Shown: positions 7,210 through 15,262, numbered from the stretch's first letter. The stretch is DNA of 44,912 nt from NIC37A-2 sp050289625 (GCA_050289625.1 JBNKGC010000032.1:1-44912), one strand, 5' to 3'. The notes: generated from the sequence alone by a model not told the origin. Program-made: numbers and translations.

Positions 7210-10200
7210 TCACCCCGCCCACTCGGCGAGCTCCCGCACCATGACTCCCGCGTGCTCGAGGCCGCTTTCGAGAGCCTCTCGAGCAGAGACTCGGCGCGTG
7301 ATGCGCCCATCGGGGCTCAGGGAGTACTTGTCACTCTGCTGAGCGATCAGCTCGACGAGCTTCTGCGGAGTCAGGGGTGTGTCGTCGCGGAGGTGAAGCG
7401 TCACGCTGCGTGGAGTGGCGGTGCAGCCGAGCACCTTGAAGCGACGGAGTTCGGTCTTGAGGCGCATCATCTCGGCGAGGCGCTTGGCTTCGGGTGGCGG
7501 GCGGCCGAAGCGCTCGGCGATTTCATCGCTGATGGCCGCCACTTCCTCTTCACTCGTAGCGGCCGAATAGCGCTTGTAGAGGCTGAGGCGGACGCCGACG
7601 TCCTCGACGTAGTCTTCGGGCAGGAGAGCCTCGACGTCGATGCTGAGCTCCGGGTCCACGTCGTGCACCACCTCGCGCCCGCTGAGCTCGGCGGTGGCGT
7701 CTTCGAGCATCTGGCAGAACAGGTCGAATCCGACGCTGGTCATGAAGCCGCTCTGATCGGCTCCCAGGAGCTCGCCGGCCCCGCGCAGCTCCATGTCGAG
7801 GGTCGCGATGTGAAATCCGGAGCCGAGCTCCGTGTAGCGTTCGAGCGCTTCGATGCGGGAGCGCGCTTCGTCGCTCATCTTGCTCGGGGGGGGAACGAGC
7901 AGGTAGCAGTACGCCCGCTCGCTGCTTCGACCGACGCGTCCGCGCAGCTGGTAGAGCTGGGAAAGGCCAAACATGTCGGCGCGATCGATCAAGATGGTGT
8001 TGGCCCGAGGAATGTCGAGACCGCTTTCCACGATGGCTGTTGCGACCAGCACGTCGAAGTCGCCGCGCACGAACCCGAGCATCGTTTTTTCGAGTTCTCG
8101 CTCGGTCATCTTGCCGTGACCCACGGCGATGCGGAGCTCGGGCATCAGGCGCTGCAGCCGCGCCGCCCGCTCGTAGATGCCTTCCACGCGGTTGTAGACG
8201 TAAAACACCTGCCCGCCGCGTGAGAGCTCGCGTTCGATGGCCGAACGAATGAGCTCCTCGTCGAACTGGGAGGTGAGGGTGCGAATGGCGCGCCGGTCTT
8301 GCGGGGGAGTGGAGATGACCGACATGTCGCGCAGCCCCCCGACGCTCATGCTGAGGGTGCGCGGGATGGGCGTCGCGCTCAGAGTGAGCACGTCGACATG
8401 CGTGCGCAGTTGTTTAATGCGTTCTTTGTGAGTGACGCCGAACCGCTGCTCTTCGTCGATGACCAGAAGCCCGAGGTTCTTGAAGTGCACGTCCTTCGAG
8501 AGCATGCGATGGGTGCCCACGACGACGTCGACGGAGCCGTTTTTCAGCCCCGCGAGGGTCTCCGTCTGGTGGGCCTTCGACTGAAAGCGGCTCAGCGGGC
8601 GAACCTCGGCTCCGGTGCCTTCGAGCCGGTCCGCGAAGGTTTGGTAGTGCTGTTGTGCGAGCACCGTGGTGGGACAGAGCAGCGCCACTTGGCGCCCGGC
8701 CATGGCTGACAGGAACGCCGCGCGCAGGGCCACTTCGGTCTTGCCGAAGCCGACGTCACCGCAGACCAGGCGGTCCATGACCGTGTCCTTCTGAAGGTCG
8801 TCGAGCACCTCGGCGATGGCGCCGGCCTGGTCTGGCGTTTCCTCGTGGGGAAAAGCCGCCTCGAAAGCAGCGTATTCGTCGTCCGGTTCGGGCAGGGGTG
8901 GACGACGCACCTGGGCGCGTTCGGCGTACAGGGTGAGGAGCTGGTCGGCCATCTGCCGAACCTTCTTCTTCACCTTGGCCTTCGTCTTGGCGAAGGTGAG
9001 GCCGCCCAGGCGATCGATCTTCGGGGTGCCGTCGGTGCCGGTGAACTTTTGGATCTGATTCAGCCGGTAGACGGGCAGGAACAGCTTGTCGCCGCCTCGG
9101 TATTCGACGACCAAGAGGTCGACGTAGTGCTCGCCGACGAGGCGGTGCTCGAGACCGAGATAGCGCCCGATGCCGTGCTCCACGTGCACGACGAAGTCGC
9201 CCGGGTTGAGCGAGCGCAGATCGTCGAGGGCCGCTTGAACGGCGCGAGCGCCGGTCTTTCGCGCTGCACGGTGCTGTCGGCGTCCGAAGATCTCTTCCTC
9301 GGTGAGCAGGACGCGGCCGCTCGCCTCGATGACCGCGCCGCTTCCTAGGGGCGCGGTGACGACGCGAAGTCGTCCAGCGAAAGCGGGCGATCCGAGCTTC
9401 TCCGGAGTCCGCTCGACCTCGAGACCGCGATGCTCGAGCAGTGTGGCGAGGCGGTCGGCTTGGGTCGAAACGCGCGCGGTGAGGGTCACGTCGAGTCCCG
9501 CGTCGAGCCAAGCGCGGAGCTCGTCGACGAGAGGATCGAGCCCCGCGTGCCTGCCCCCTCCGTGACGCGCTCGGTTCAGGCGTCCGGCGAGCTCCGATTG
9601 GTCGCGGGCGGCGAGATTCGGGGTCGAGAGCGGCGCGACTTCGAGATCGCTCCACGCATCGCCCGAGGGTGAGCCGGCGACCACCGTGCGGTGACAAGCG
9701 ACGGTCCGGCGCGTTCTTTCGAGGGACGTGTCGAGCTCGGCGTCGGTGAGATAGTGATCTTCGACCGCGAAGTGCGGGCTTTCGCTTCGAGCCGTTCGCG
9801 CGACCGCTGCTTGGGCGATGGCGTCGCGGACCAATTCGGCGATGCGAGGCGGATCTTCGACGAGGAGGGTGGCGCCCTCGGGGATTCGTTCGTAGAGGGG
9901 AGTGAGCGCTCCGTAGGCAGGGAGGAAGGCGTCGGAGCCGACGAAGAGCTTGCCTGCCTCCACGTCGTCGAGCAGTGGGCGGGCCTTCGTCGACGGCAGG
10001 TTCACCGCATCGCACAGCGACTGCACGAGCTCGCGAGCTCGTGCGGCGCTTTGTCGGGTGACGATGGCCTCTCGCGCGGGAGGCAGAATCAGCTCTTCGA
10101 GCGAGCCGGTGCCGCGTTGAGTTTCGGGGTCGAAGGAGCGAAGGGTTTCCACTTCGTCGCCGAACAGCTCGATGCGCACGGGTTCGGCGAGCCCCGGCGG

Positions 10201-10791
10201 CCATACGTCGAGCAGGGCGCCCCGAATGGCGAAGCTGCCAGGATCTTCGACCACTGGAGCCCGGAGGTAGCCGCCCGCATCGAGGTCGCGACTCAGGCTT
10301 CGGAAGTCGAGCTCGTCACCGACGCGTATGCTGCGCGTGACCGATGCCAGGGCCTGGGACGAGGCGCAGCGCCGGACCCACGCGCCGGGGGTCACGACGA
10401 GAAAGTCGAAGGCGCCTCGATCGATCGCGGAGAGGGCCGCGGCACGAGCCAGTGTGACGCGGCGGTCGCTGCGCACGCCGTCGAAAGGCGAGGCTTCGGG
10501 TGCGGGCAACGCCACCACGCGAGCACGACCGTCGGAGAGGGCTTCGAGATTCTCAGCCATCTTTTCGGCTGCGTTGGAGTCCGTGGCCAACACCACCACG
10601 GGCTCTGCGGATCGAACGAGGAGGGCGTGGGCGAAAGCTGCGGTGGCCGCACCGGCGGTGCCTGCGAGGTGCACGAGTCCGCTGGCGCCGGCGACTTCTG
10701 TGGCGGCTTGGTCGATGCTTCGGAGGGGAGCGTCTTCCGGATCACGAGCTTCGGGCTCGGGCTTGAGGGGGTCGCTCGGGTGGTTCGCCAT
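7210..10791 (-). CDS. mfd: Transcription-repair coupling factor Mfd
   Basis: About 1,193 residues, the usual length. Mfd displaces RNA polymerase stalled at DNA lesions and recruits UvrA, linking transcription to nucleotide excision repair. The N-terminal third is the UvrB-like module. The RNA-polymerase-interacting domain starts near 530 with LNPGDFVVHVEHGIGRYLGL. The RecG-like translocase follows: Walker A in CGDVGFGKTEVAL (near 678), the Walker B/DEAH equivalent DEEQRFGV (near 783), then LSATPIPRTL, a helicase C domain with ATAIVESGLDIPRAN and QLRGRVGRS, and a C-terminal TRCF domain. All helicase motifs look intact. An upstream in-frame GTG lies at 10803; I chose the ATG at 10791, since neither has a good Shine-Dalgarno. 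The kinase-like gene follows after 4 bp. Confidence 0.97.
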   Translation of the reverse strand: MANHPSDPLKPEPEARDPEDAPLRSIDQAATEVAGASGLVHLAGTAGAATAAFAHALLVRSAEPVVVLATDSNAAEKMAENLEALSDGRARVVALPAPEASPFDGVRSDRRVTLARAAALSAIDRGAFDFLVVTPGAWVRRCASSQALASVTRSIRVGDELDFRSLSRDLDAGGYLRAPVVEDPGSFAIRGALLDVWPPGLAEPVRIELFGDEVETLRSFDPETQRGTGSLEELILPPAREAIVTRQSAARARELVQSLCDAVNLPSTKARPLLDDVEAGKLFVGSDAFLPAYGALTPLYERIPEGATLLVEDPPRIAELVRDAIAQAAVARTARSESPHFAVEDHYLTDAELDTSLERTRRTVACHRTVVAGSPSGDAWSDLEVAPLSTPNLAARDQSELAGRLNRARHGGGRHAGLDPLVDELRAWLDAGLDVTLTARVSTQADRLATLLEHRGLEVERTPEKLGSPAFAGRLRVVTAPLGSGAVIEASGRVLLTEEEIFGRRQHRAARKTGARAVQAALDDLRSLNPGDFVVHVEHGIGRYLGLEHRLVGEHYVDLLVVEYRGGDKLFLPVYRLNQIQKFTGTDGTPKIDRLGGLTFAKTKAKVKKKVRQMADQLLTLYAERAQVRRPPLPEPDDEYAAFEAAFPHEETPDQAGAIAEVLDDLQKDTVMDRLVCGDVGFGKTEVALRAAFLSAMAGRQVALLCPTTVLAQQHYQTFADRLEGTGAEVRPLSRFQSKAHQTETLAGLKNGSVDVVVGTHRMLSKDVHFKNLGLLVIDEEQRFGVTHKERIKQLRTHVDVLTLSATPIPRTLSMSVGGLRDMSVISTPPQDRRAIRTLTSQFDEELIRSAIERELSRGGQVFYVYNRVEGIYERAARLQRLMPELRIAVGHGKMTERELEKTMLGFVRGDFDVLVATAIVESGLDIPRANTILIDRADMFGLSQLYQLRGRVGRSSERAYCYLLVPPPSKMSDEARSRIEALERYTELGSGFHIATLDMELRGAGELLGADQSGFMTSVGFDLFCQMLEDATAELSGREVVHDVDPELSIDVEALLPEDYVEDVGVRLSLYKRYSAATSEEEVAAISDEIAERFGRPPPEAKRLAEMMRLKTELRRFKVLGCTATPRSVTLHLRDDTPLTPQKLVELIAQQSDKYSLSPDGRITRRVSAREALESGLEHAGVMVRELAEWAG

Positions 10792-11168
10792 CGTGGATCG
10801 CACCCGGGAGGAGGGCGCCGGGGCCGTACTGTGCTGCGCTCACGGCCGTGATCAAGGGGCCGCAGCTCTCGGCCGAAACCCAGGGGGCGAGCGTTCGCGC
10901 ACCGCGGGTCACCTCACGCTGGACCTGACCAGCACCGAAGCAGACGGCACCATCACCTACTCATACTCCGACGCCGGGACGGGGAAACGTGAGGCGCATT
11001 CGGCCGGGATCGACGCTCCGGCGGATGAGCAGTGGCGCCGCAACTTTCCGCTGCGTGCGGCCTGTCCACGGAGGCACGGAAACCCTACCGAGCCCGCGAG
11101 TTATTGCGTTGCCTCTCTCGGGGGCTCGGAGGCATGATGCAATCTCCCGATTGAGATAAGCACGACCC
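10792..11168. other. Intergenic stretch, no convincing gene
   Basis: This is the gap between divergent mfd and the second esterase gene, and it must hold both promoters. A frame around 10908-11040 on the plus strand reads like ordinary protein (for example LTLDLTSTEADGTITYSYSD) but has no start or family I recognise and is broken on both sides, so it may be a gene remnant. A short dyad (TGCCTC ... GAGGCA) lies near 11110-11134. Confidence 0.3.
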
Positions 11169-12260
11169 ATGAAATTGAAAACCCTACCTGCCGCAGCTCT
11201 TCTTCTAGCCCTTCCTCTCGCCTGCTCAGGTGAGTCCGGCGAAAACAACAACATGTCGAACGACATGAGCGGGACTGGAGGCGTCGGGACTGGAGGCGTC
11301 GGGACTGGGGGCGTCGGGACCGGAGGCGTCGGGACCGGAGGTGTTCCGACGACGGGTGGAGTGCCCGGAAGCGGCGGCGCCATTCTGGCCTCAGGTGGGT
11401 CGCCCAATACGGGGGGCGGCTTCGGTTCCGGCGGTGACGTGGGCTCGGGCGGAGCCATGAGCACGGGCGGCGGAGGCAATGTGGCCAATCCGAGCCCGGG
11501 TTGTGCCATGAACAAACCGCGCCCGGCCAACGGGGTGGTCTACAAAGCGGGCGAATCCTGGCTCGTCTTCCCAGACAGCTACGACGGAAGCACACCGTTC
11601 CCGGTGGTCGTGGCCTTCCACGGTTGCGGCGGTGGGAACAAGGGTGACGCGAACAATACCGAGTTCAAGGGACACCTCGACGGGACGGACATCGGCAACA
11701 ACTACATCCGCGCTCTCCCGCTCTCGATCTCCGATGGTGGTTGCTACGACCAGCCCGGGGACATGGCTCGCGCGAAGGAGCTCTTCACCGATCTGGTGGA
11801 CAACTACTGCGTCGATCTCGACCGAGTTTTCGGCGTTGGGCACAGCTATGGGGCAGGGTTCCTCATGGGGATGACAGGCAACTCCGGCGACTTCAATCAC
11901 TTTGGCTTCCGGGGTATCGCGCCCGTAGCCGGCTGGAGAATCGGCAACGCGAACGTCCAGGTGCCCACGCTCTACACCCAGGCCATCATGGATTCCCAAC
12001 GCAACAACAGCGATGGCGCCGATGCGGTCGAGAAGATCGTCGAGGTCAACGGCTGTGACACGCAGTCGTCCGAATACGCGGTCGATTCGTGCAACAGCAC
12101 GTCGGGCGGAGTGTCGGTCACTCCGGGATGCAAGGTGTACAGCAACTGCGACGAGCCCACCATTTGGTGTCGCCACAACGACCCGGCCTACGGCACGAGC
12201 TATCACGGTATTCCTTGTTTCTGGAACGACACGGCCTACGAGTTCTTCGAGAGTCTTTGA
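11169..12260 (+). CDS. Esterase lipoprotein (LpqC / PHB depolymerase-like), GTGGV-repeat linker
   Basis: 363 residues. A short signal peptide ends in LPLAC with lipidated Cys19. Residues 35-59 are five exact GTGGV repeats, followed by further Gly-rich linker to about 105. The alpha/beta hydrolase domain begins near 118: the oxyanion-strand motif is VVVAFHGCGGG (146-156), the nucleophile elbow GVGHSYGAG with Ser226, and the base probably His346 in TSYHGIPCFW. The acid is uncertain (Asp275 in AIMDSQ). Even numbers of Cys suggest disulfides. It belongs to the same broad class as the esterase at 2539 but the two sequences are clearly diverged. Expected to act on the cell surface or in the periplasm on an ester-linked polymer; the substrate is unknown. 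Confidence 0.75.
   Translation: MKLKTLPAAALLLALPLACSGESGENNNMSNDMSGTGGVGTGGVGTGGVGTGGVGTGGVPTTGGVPGSGGAILASGGSPNTGGGFGSGGDVGSGGAMSTGGGGNVANPSPGCAMNKPRPANGVVYKAGESWLVFPDSYDGSTPFPVVVAFHGCGGGNKGDANNTEFKGHLDGTDIGNNYIRALPLSISDGGCYDQPGDMARAKELFTDLVDNYCVDLDRVFGVGHSYGAGFLMGMTGNSGDFNHFGFRGIAPVAGWRIGNANVQVPTLYTQAIMDSQRNNSDGADAVEKIVEVNGCDTQSSEYAVDSCNSTSGGVSVTPGCKVYSNCDEPTIWCRHNDPAYGTSYHGIPCFWNDTAYEFFESL
11271..11345 (+). repeat. Five 15-bp tandem repeats encoding GTGGV
   Basis: Five consecutive in-frame 15-bp units encode Gly-Thr-Gly-Gly-Val (residues 35-59 of the esterase lipoprotein). The units are nearly identical at DNA level, differing only in third positions (ACT/ACC, GGA/GGG), so the array is young and probably length-variable by slippage. 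Confidence 0.9.
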
Positions 12261-12427
12261 CTCTCAGCTGCGACCAGGCGTCTGCACGCCAGCCGAGTTT
12301 GGCGGGCCGCGCCCGAGCACGCGCTTCGGTGCGACGTTCTCGTCGGCCTCGTCGAGATAGACACGAGCCGGTGTCGGCGATCGTTCAGGCCAACGTGGGG
12401 GTGAGGTAGATCCGAGCCCGAGGGTCC

Positions 12428-13318
12428 TTACCCGGCTTCGTGCGAGAAGAAGGGGTTCAAGAGCGTCAAGATCGGAACGGCGGAATTGACGGCCTCCGTG
12501 ACCTGGTCCGTCAGTTCGTCCTCGTCGAGACCGCAGTCGGCCACCTCCGAGGGACTGTCGGGGAGTTCTTCGAGCGCGGTGACGATCGCGCCCAACGAGT
12601 CGACCATGAGTTCGGCACGGGCCTCGGCGGCCAGAAGCGAAGGGAAATGCTGTACGATCGTCATGATGACGTCGGCGTCAGCACCTCCGGCCGCGGTGAC
12701 TGGAGAGACAAAGCACTCCGCCTGAAGCTTCGCCACGGAGTCGCAGGCGGCGAAGCAGGTCGTATCCCCCGCGCATGCCGGGGGGGTGAGCTCGCCTGTG
12801 CAAAGGAGCGCGCCACTGCTCACTTCGGTGTTGCCCGCGCAGCGAGCTTCGAGGCTGGCTTCCTCGCAGTTCGGGTCGTCCTGGCACGTCGCTTCGCAGG
12901 CGGCCTGCTCTTCCGGAGCGATCTGGCAGGTCGCAGGTGCGAACGAGAGGGCCAATCCGGCATCGACCTGGGCATCAACGACGAGGCGGGCCTCTTCGCA
13001 CAGGGCCTCGAGTGCTTCGTCGCTCACACTGGTTGGGTCGGTGAGGGGTTCCGAGAGCAGCCCGGCGCACGCCACCGCCAGTTGCGTCTTCAGTTCCTCC
13101 GCGGTCGCCTTGAATTCGTCGACCGCGCTTTGAACCGCGTCGATGCGCGGCTGAATCTCGCACTGGGGCCCTGGTCCGGATTGGTCGGAGGCATTTGGTT
13201 GTGCGGATTGGTTGGAGGAATTCGATTGTGCGGTTTCGCCGTAGCAACTCGGTAGGAGCCCCCAGACCAGGGCGGCGAAGACCTTGATGAGTTTCTTGGA
13301 ATGACCCACGGTGCTCAC
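12428..13318 (-). CDS. Predicted lipoprotein, function unknown
   Basis: 296 residues from a GTG at 13318, which has GGAGAG at good spacing; the longer frame to 13420 has no such support. The signal peptide (KKLIKVFAALVWGLLPSC) gives lipidated Cys25. A short Asn/Gln/Ser-rich linker (29-45) precedes a helical stretch (about 55-85), a central part with about eleven cysteines (95-205), and a C-terminal helical region (about 220-290) rich in Ala, Glu and Leu. I do not recognise the family; the layout is common for myxobacterial envelope lipoproteins. It converges with the esterase gene at 12260 across a 167-bp gap, and lies downstream of a hairpin and the collapsed toxin-antitoxin locus on the same strand. 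Confidence 0.6.
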   Translation of the reverse strand: MSTVGHSKKLIKVFAALVWGLLPSCYGETAQSNSSNQSAQPNASDQSGPGPQCEIQPRIDAVQSAVDEFKATAEELKTQLAVACAGLLSEPLTDPTSVSDEALEALCEEARLVVDAQVDAGLALSFAPATCQIAPEEQAACEATCQDDPNCEEASLEARCAGNTEVSSGALLCTGELTPPACAGDTTCFAACDSVAKLQAECFVSPVTAAGGADADVIMTIVQHFPSLLAAEARAELMVDSLGAIVTALEELPDSPSEVADCGLDEDELTDQVTEAVNSAVPILTLLNPFFSHEAG

Positions 13319-13357
13319 TTTTCTCTCCGCTCGGCCGCATCGCCCCGCGGAGCTACA

Positions 13358-13381
13358 GGGATCATCGCTTGCGATGATCCC
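13358..13381. terminator. Perfect 10-bp stem hairpin
   Basis: Arms GGGATCATCG (13358-13367) and CGATGATCCC (13372-13381) enclose a 4-nt loop. It sits between the toxin remnant and the lipoprotein gene, both read leftward. No T-tract follows. Probably a terminator for the old toxin-antitoxin transcript, or a leader hairpin 40 nt before the lipoprotein GTG. Confidence 0.45.
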
Positions 13382-13426
13382 GTCAAGCAAGAGCAGCAGG
13401 TGCAGACCGCCGCCCAACACGACGGG

Positions 13427-13548
13427 TCACTCTCCGAAGGGGTTCAAGGTGGCCAGTCCGGTGCGTGCGATGTGTCGCGTGTTGCGCGTCACGCGTCACC
13501 AACGTCATGTCGTGCTCGAGTGCAGTGGCGGCGTGGCGCGGTGAAGTC
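13427..13548 (-). pseudogene. VapC/FitB PIN toxin, C-terminal remnant (frameshifted)
   Basis: Directly after the antitoxin core, the minus strand encodes ATALEHDMTLVTRDAQHAT and then, in another frame, RTGLATLNPFGE followed by TGA at 13429-13427. Together these are the standard last third of a VapC-type PIN RNase (LALEHDLTLVTRN...FARTGL...LNPF). The N-terminal two thirds, including the first catalytic Asp of the PIN site, are missing, and one small indel separates the two pieces. The toxin cannot be functional. The junction with the antitoxin reading frame lies near 13520-13545. Confidence 0.75.
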
Positions 13549-13737
13549 CTCGTCGTCCCCAACTTCGGGCATCTCGAGCAGAAATCGCTTGAAGCTGGGG
13601 CGATGGAGCTCTGGAGCAAGGGCCTCACGCAAGATCTCGCGGTGCTCGGCCTCTGCCGAGCGACCCGAGCGAGCCGCGCGCTGCTTGAGTGCGCGCACCA
13701 ACTCGTCCTCCAGCTGCCGAACCACCAACTGCGCCAT
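13489..13737 (-). CDS. FitA/VapB-type ribbon-helix-helix antitoxin, C-terminus replaced by deletion
   Basis: 82 residues. Residues 1-42 form the Arc-like ribbon-helix-helix DNA-binding part (MAQLVVRQLEDELVRALKQR, then SGRSAEAEHREILREAL), and 50-67 is the toxin-wrapping tail (FLLEMPEVGDDEDF). From about residue 70 the frame runs into DNA that in another frame encodes the toxin remnant, so the normal tail and the toxin N-terminus were lost in one deletion. The DNA-binding half is intact and the start carries a palindrome typical of self-regulating antitoxins, so it may persist as an orphan repressor. The first base of the ATG is at 13737. Confidence 0.75.
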   Translation of the reverse strand: MAQLVVRQLEDELVRALKQRAARSGRSAEAEHREILREALAPELHRPSFKRFLLEMPEVGDDEDFTAPRRHCTRARHDVGDA

Positions 13738-13738
13738 G

Positions 13739-13748
13739 ATGCTAGCAT
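13739..13748. promoter_or_regulatory. Palindrome ATGCTAGCAT at the antitoxin start
   Basis: A perfect 10-bp palindrome begins 2 bp upstream of the antitoxin ATG. Ribbon-helix-helix antitoxins of the FitA/VapB group bind inverted repeats overlapping their own promoter, so this is the likely autoregulatory operator. A TATCAA hexamer lies just upstream as a possible -10 element. Confidence 0.5.
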
Positions 13749-13793
13749 TGATAGCTCCGTACTATGGCTCCGCAAGATCCCTGGATCGGTGAG

Positions 13794-14468
13794 TCACTCG
13801 TCGGAATCCTCCTCCCTGGGGCGATCCTTCGGGGGGCGCCCTCGGGGCTTGAAGCCGAGCGCCGACAAGGCGCGCCTGGAGGTGAGCACGGTGCGGGCGA
13901 TCTGACTCCACTCGAGATACCAGGACCAAAGGCGCTCACTGGCAGCGGCGGCCTGCTGTTCGAGAGCGGGATCGGCGGTTCTCGCAGGCTTCCTGTCCGT
14001 GAGGCGTTGCAGGATGCCGCTTGCCTGCTCCCGGACCTCGCGGGTGAAACCGCGCTCCTCGAGAATTGCGAGTGCTTCTCTTCCCCGGGCGCTGCGAGTC
14101 AGGCTGTCGATTCTCTCGAGCAAGATGGGAACGGTCACCAAGAGCTCGAGCCCGTGCTTCTGGCCGAGGTTGAGGAAGACGCGCTCGTGCAGCTTGGGGA
14201 ATCGATGCCGAAGGGTCGCCTCCACGATGGGAAACCAGCGATTTTCCCAGGTGTCGACCGCATCGACGACATCGAAGTCCTCGCTCGGAAGTCGTCCTTC
14301 GACGAGCGCGAAGCGCGCGTCACCTGCGGCACGCAGCAGATCCCAACCTTCTTCCCACGCCGTGCGCGTGAACCCGAAGCGACGCAAGTGCGGCGCCACC
14401 TCGGGGTGCGCACACCCGTGGAGAAACTCGAGCACGCGAGAGCTCTGCTTCAATTCCTGCTGCATCAT
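13794..14468 (-). CDS. Conserved hypothetical protein
   Basis: 224 residues from the ATG at 14468, which follows GGGGAGAG at ideal spacing; the frame is open much further upstream to 15128 but that part has non-coding composition. All-helical prediction, no signal or membrane segment. Visible blocks: RVLEFLHGCAHPEVAPHLRR (11-30), a Trp-rich WEEGWDLL segment, DAVDTWENRWFPIVEATLRH (about 72-91), a Leu-rich LLVTVPILLERI, and a basic C-terminus RGRPPKDRPREEDSDE. I recall relatives in myxobacteria, some near mobile or accessory DNA, without assigned function. The AT-rich gap upstream probably carries its promoter. It precedes the antitoxin gene on the same strand. Confidence 0.6.
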   Translation of the reverse strand: MMQQELKQSSRVLEFLHGCAHPEVAPHLRRFGFTRTAWEEGWDLLRAAGDARFALVEGRLPSEDFDVVDAVDTWENRWFPIVEATLRHRFPKLHERVFLNLGQKHGLELLVTVPILLERIDSLTRSARGREALAILEERGFTREVREQASGILQRLTDRKPARTADPALEQQAAAASERLWSWYLEWSQIARTVLTSRRALSALGFKPRGRPPKDRPREEDSDE

Positions 14469-14923
14469 TCTCTCCCCTCGTCCCCCTCGTCCGGTGAGCG
14501 CGCCCGCACCGCGACGTGCAGTGACCGGTGACCGCGCGACGCCGAGCGGCCGTCGCCGAGCACGCGAGCCCGTGCCTGCCCTAGGTGCCAAGTCGCCCGC
14601 CGGAGGCCGATTGTGGGTCATTTTTCCTCGATAGGATCCAATTATCGAGTGCCGATAAGCCCCATTGTGAGCGATCGCGGACCAATTCTTGAAGTTGAAA
14701 AATTGAGTCCGATTCAGAAATAAATCGTGGAAGGACCCGAATAATTCGATCCAGAGGGCGATAAGCTGGTGACAAGGAGAACAAATCTGCAACTTCTTCC
14801 CCGCTGAGAGCAGCCGGCACCCCGGACCTGGTTGCAGTACGGGTGCAGTCCCCCCTCCGCCCTGGCCCCCCTCCCAACAGGCTGGTGCCGAGACGCAGCA
14901 AGTGACTAGGGAGCCACCTTCGG
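14469..14923. other. Gene-free, partly AT-rich gap
   Basis: The part from about 14620 to 14790 is clearly more A+T-rich than anything around it. It contains a 7-bp inverted repeat (14627-14649) and a CGATCGC site, but no frame with coding character or a recognisable transposon end. It separates the conserved hypothetical gene from the decayed lipoprotein copies, so it may be the promoter region of the former or a scar of inserted DNA. Confidence 0.5.
14627..14649. promoter_or_regulatory. Inverted repeat CTCGATA ... TATCGAG
   Basis: Perfect 7-bp arms (14627-14633 and 14643-14649) are separated by 9 bp within the AT-rich gap, about 160 bp upstream of the minus-strand gene starting at 14468. 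A run of five T precedes it on the plus strand. Candidate operator; no binding protein is identifiable. Confidence 0.3.
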
Positions 14924-15245
14924 TCAGTGGACTGGGCCCGCGTCCAGCCGTGCGACGCTGGTGATGTCGTCGCAGGTTCCGCGTTCTCGATCGGGCCCGA
15001 AGGAGCGGATTTCGAAGGACGCGAACTCTTGGAGACACCGGTACTCGACTTGGGATCCCCAGGCGTCTTTTCGCGGAGGCTGTTCTGCGGTTCGGGCTCA
15101 GCGGACTGCCGCTGTCAGCCGGTGTCACGGGCGGTCAGTTGGCGGTCAGTTGGCGGTCAGAGTGCCGACGATGCAGCCACAGAGGAACCAGCTACGTGGC
15201 CTGTTCTTCGCCGATTGTTCGAGGGAAGCGGTCGGCAGACTTGCA
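14924..15245 (-). pseudogene. GspG-like lipoprotein, decayed second copy
   Basis: This is a second, broken copy of the gene at 15263-15797. At 15165-15235 it keeps the end of a signal peptide (SWFLCGCIVG) almost base for base; then the reading frame hits stops inside three 11-bp repeats. The middle of the protein is missing. From about 15080 down to 14924 it keeps the C-terminal part: AWGSQVEYRCLQ, SFEIRSFGPDRERGTCDD and a stop at 14926-14924. The two copies share roughly four of five bases over the last 120 bp. Non-functional as it stands. Confidence 0.65.
15130..15162. repeat. Three 11-bp tandem repeats GGCGGTCAGTT
   Basis: Units at 15130-15140, 15141-15151 and 15152-15162 (the last with two mismatches). 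The unit length is not a multiple of three and, read on the minus strand, introduces TGA stops, so the expansion itself breaks the reading frame of the decayed lipoprotein copy. Confidence 0.85.
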
Positions 15246-15262
15246 TGGGACCTGACATCGGA

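Noticed and set aside
7075..8223. Long plus-strand frame opposite mfd
   Set aside because: It is the reverse reading of mfd and the kinase gene; mfd is unmistakable and occupies the region.
10908..11137. Possible plus-strand gene before the second esterase
   Set aside because: About 45 residues look protein-like but there is no start and the reading is broken on both sides; kept only as a remark on the gap.
12261..12427. Minus-strand fragment ARVYLDEADENVAPKR in the convergent gap
   Set aside because: Too short, without start or family; it could be a gene remnant but cannot be supported.
13794..15128. A single 444-residue minus-strand protein
   Set aside because: The part upstream of 14468 runs through the AT-rich gap and the decayed lipoprotein DNA and has no coding character; a strong ribosome-binding site marks the 14468 ATG as the start.
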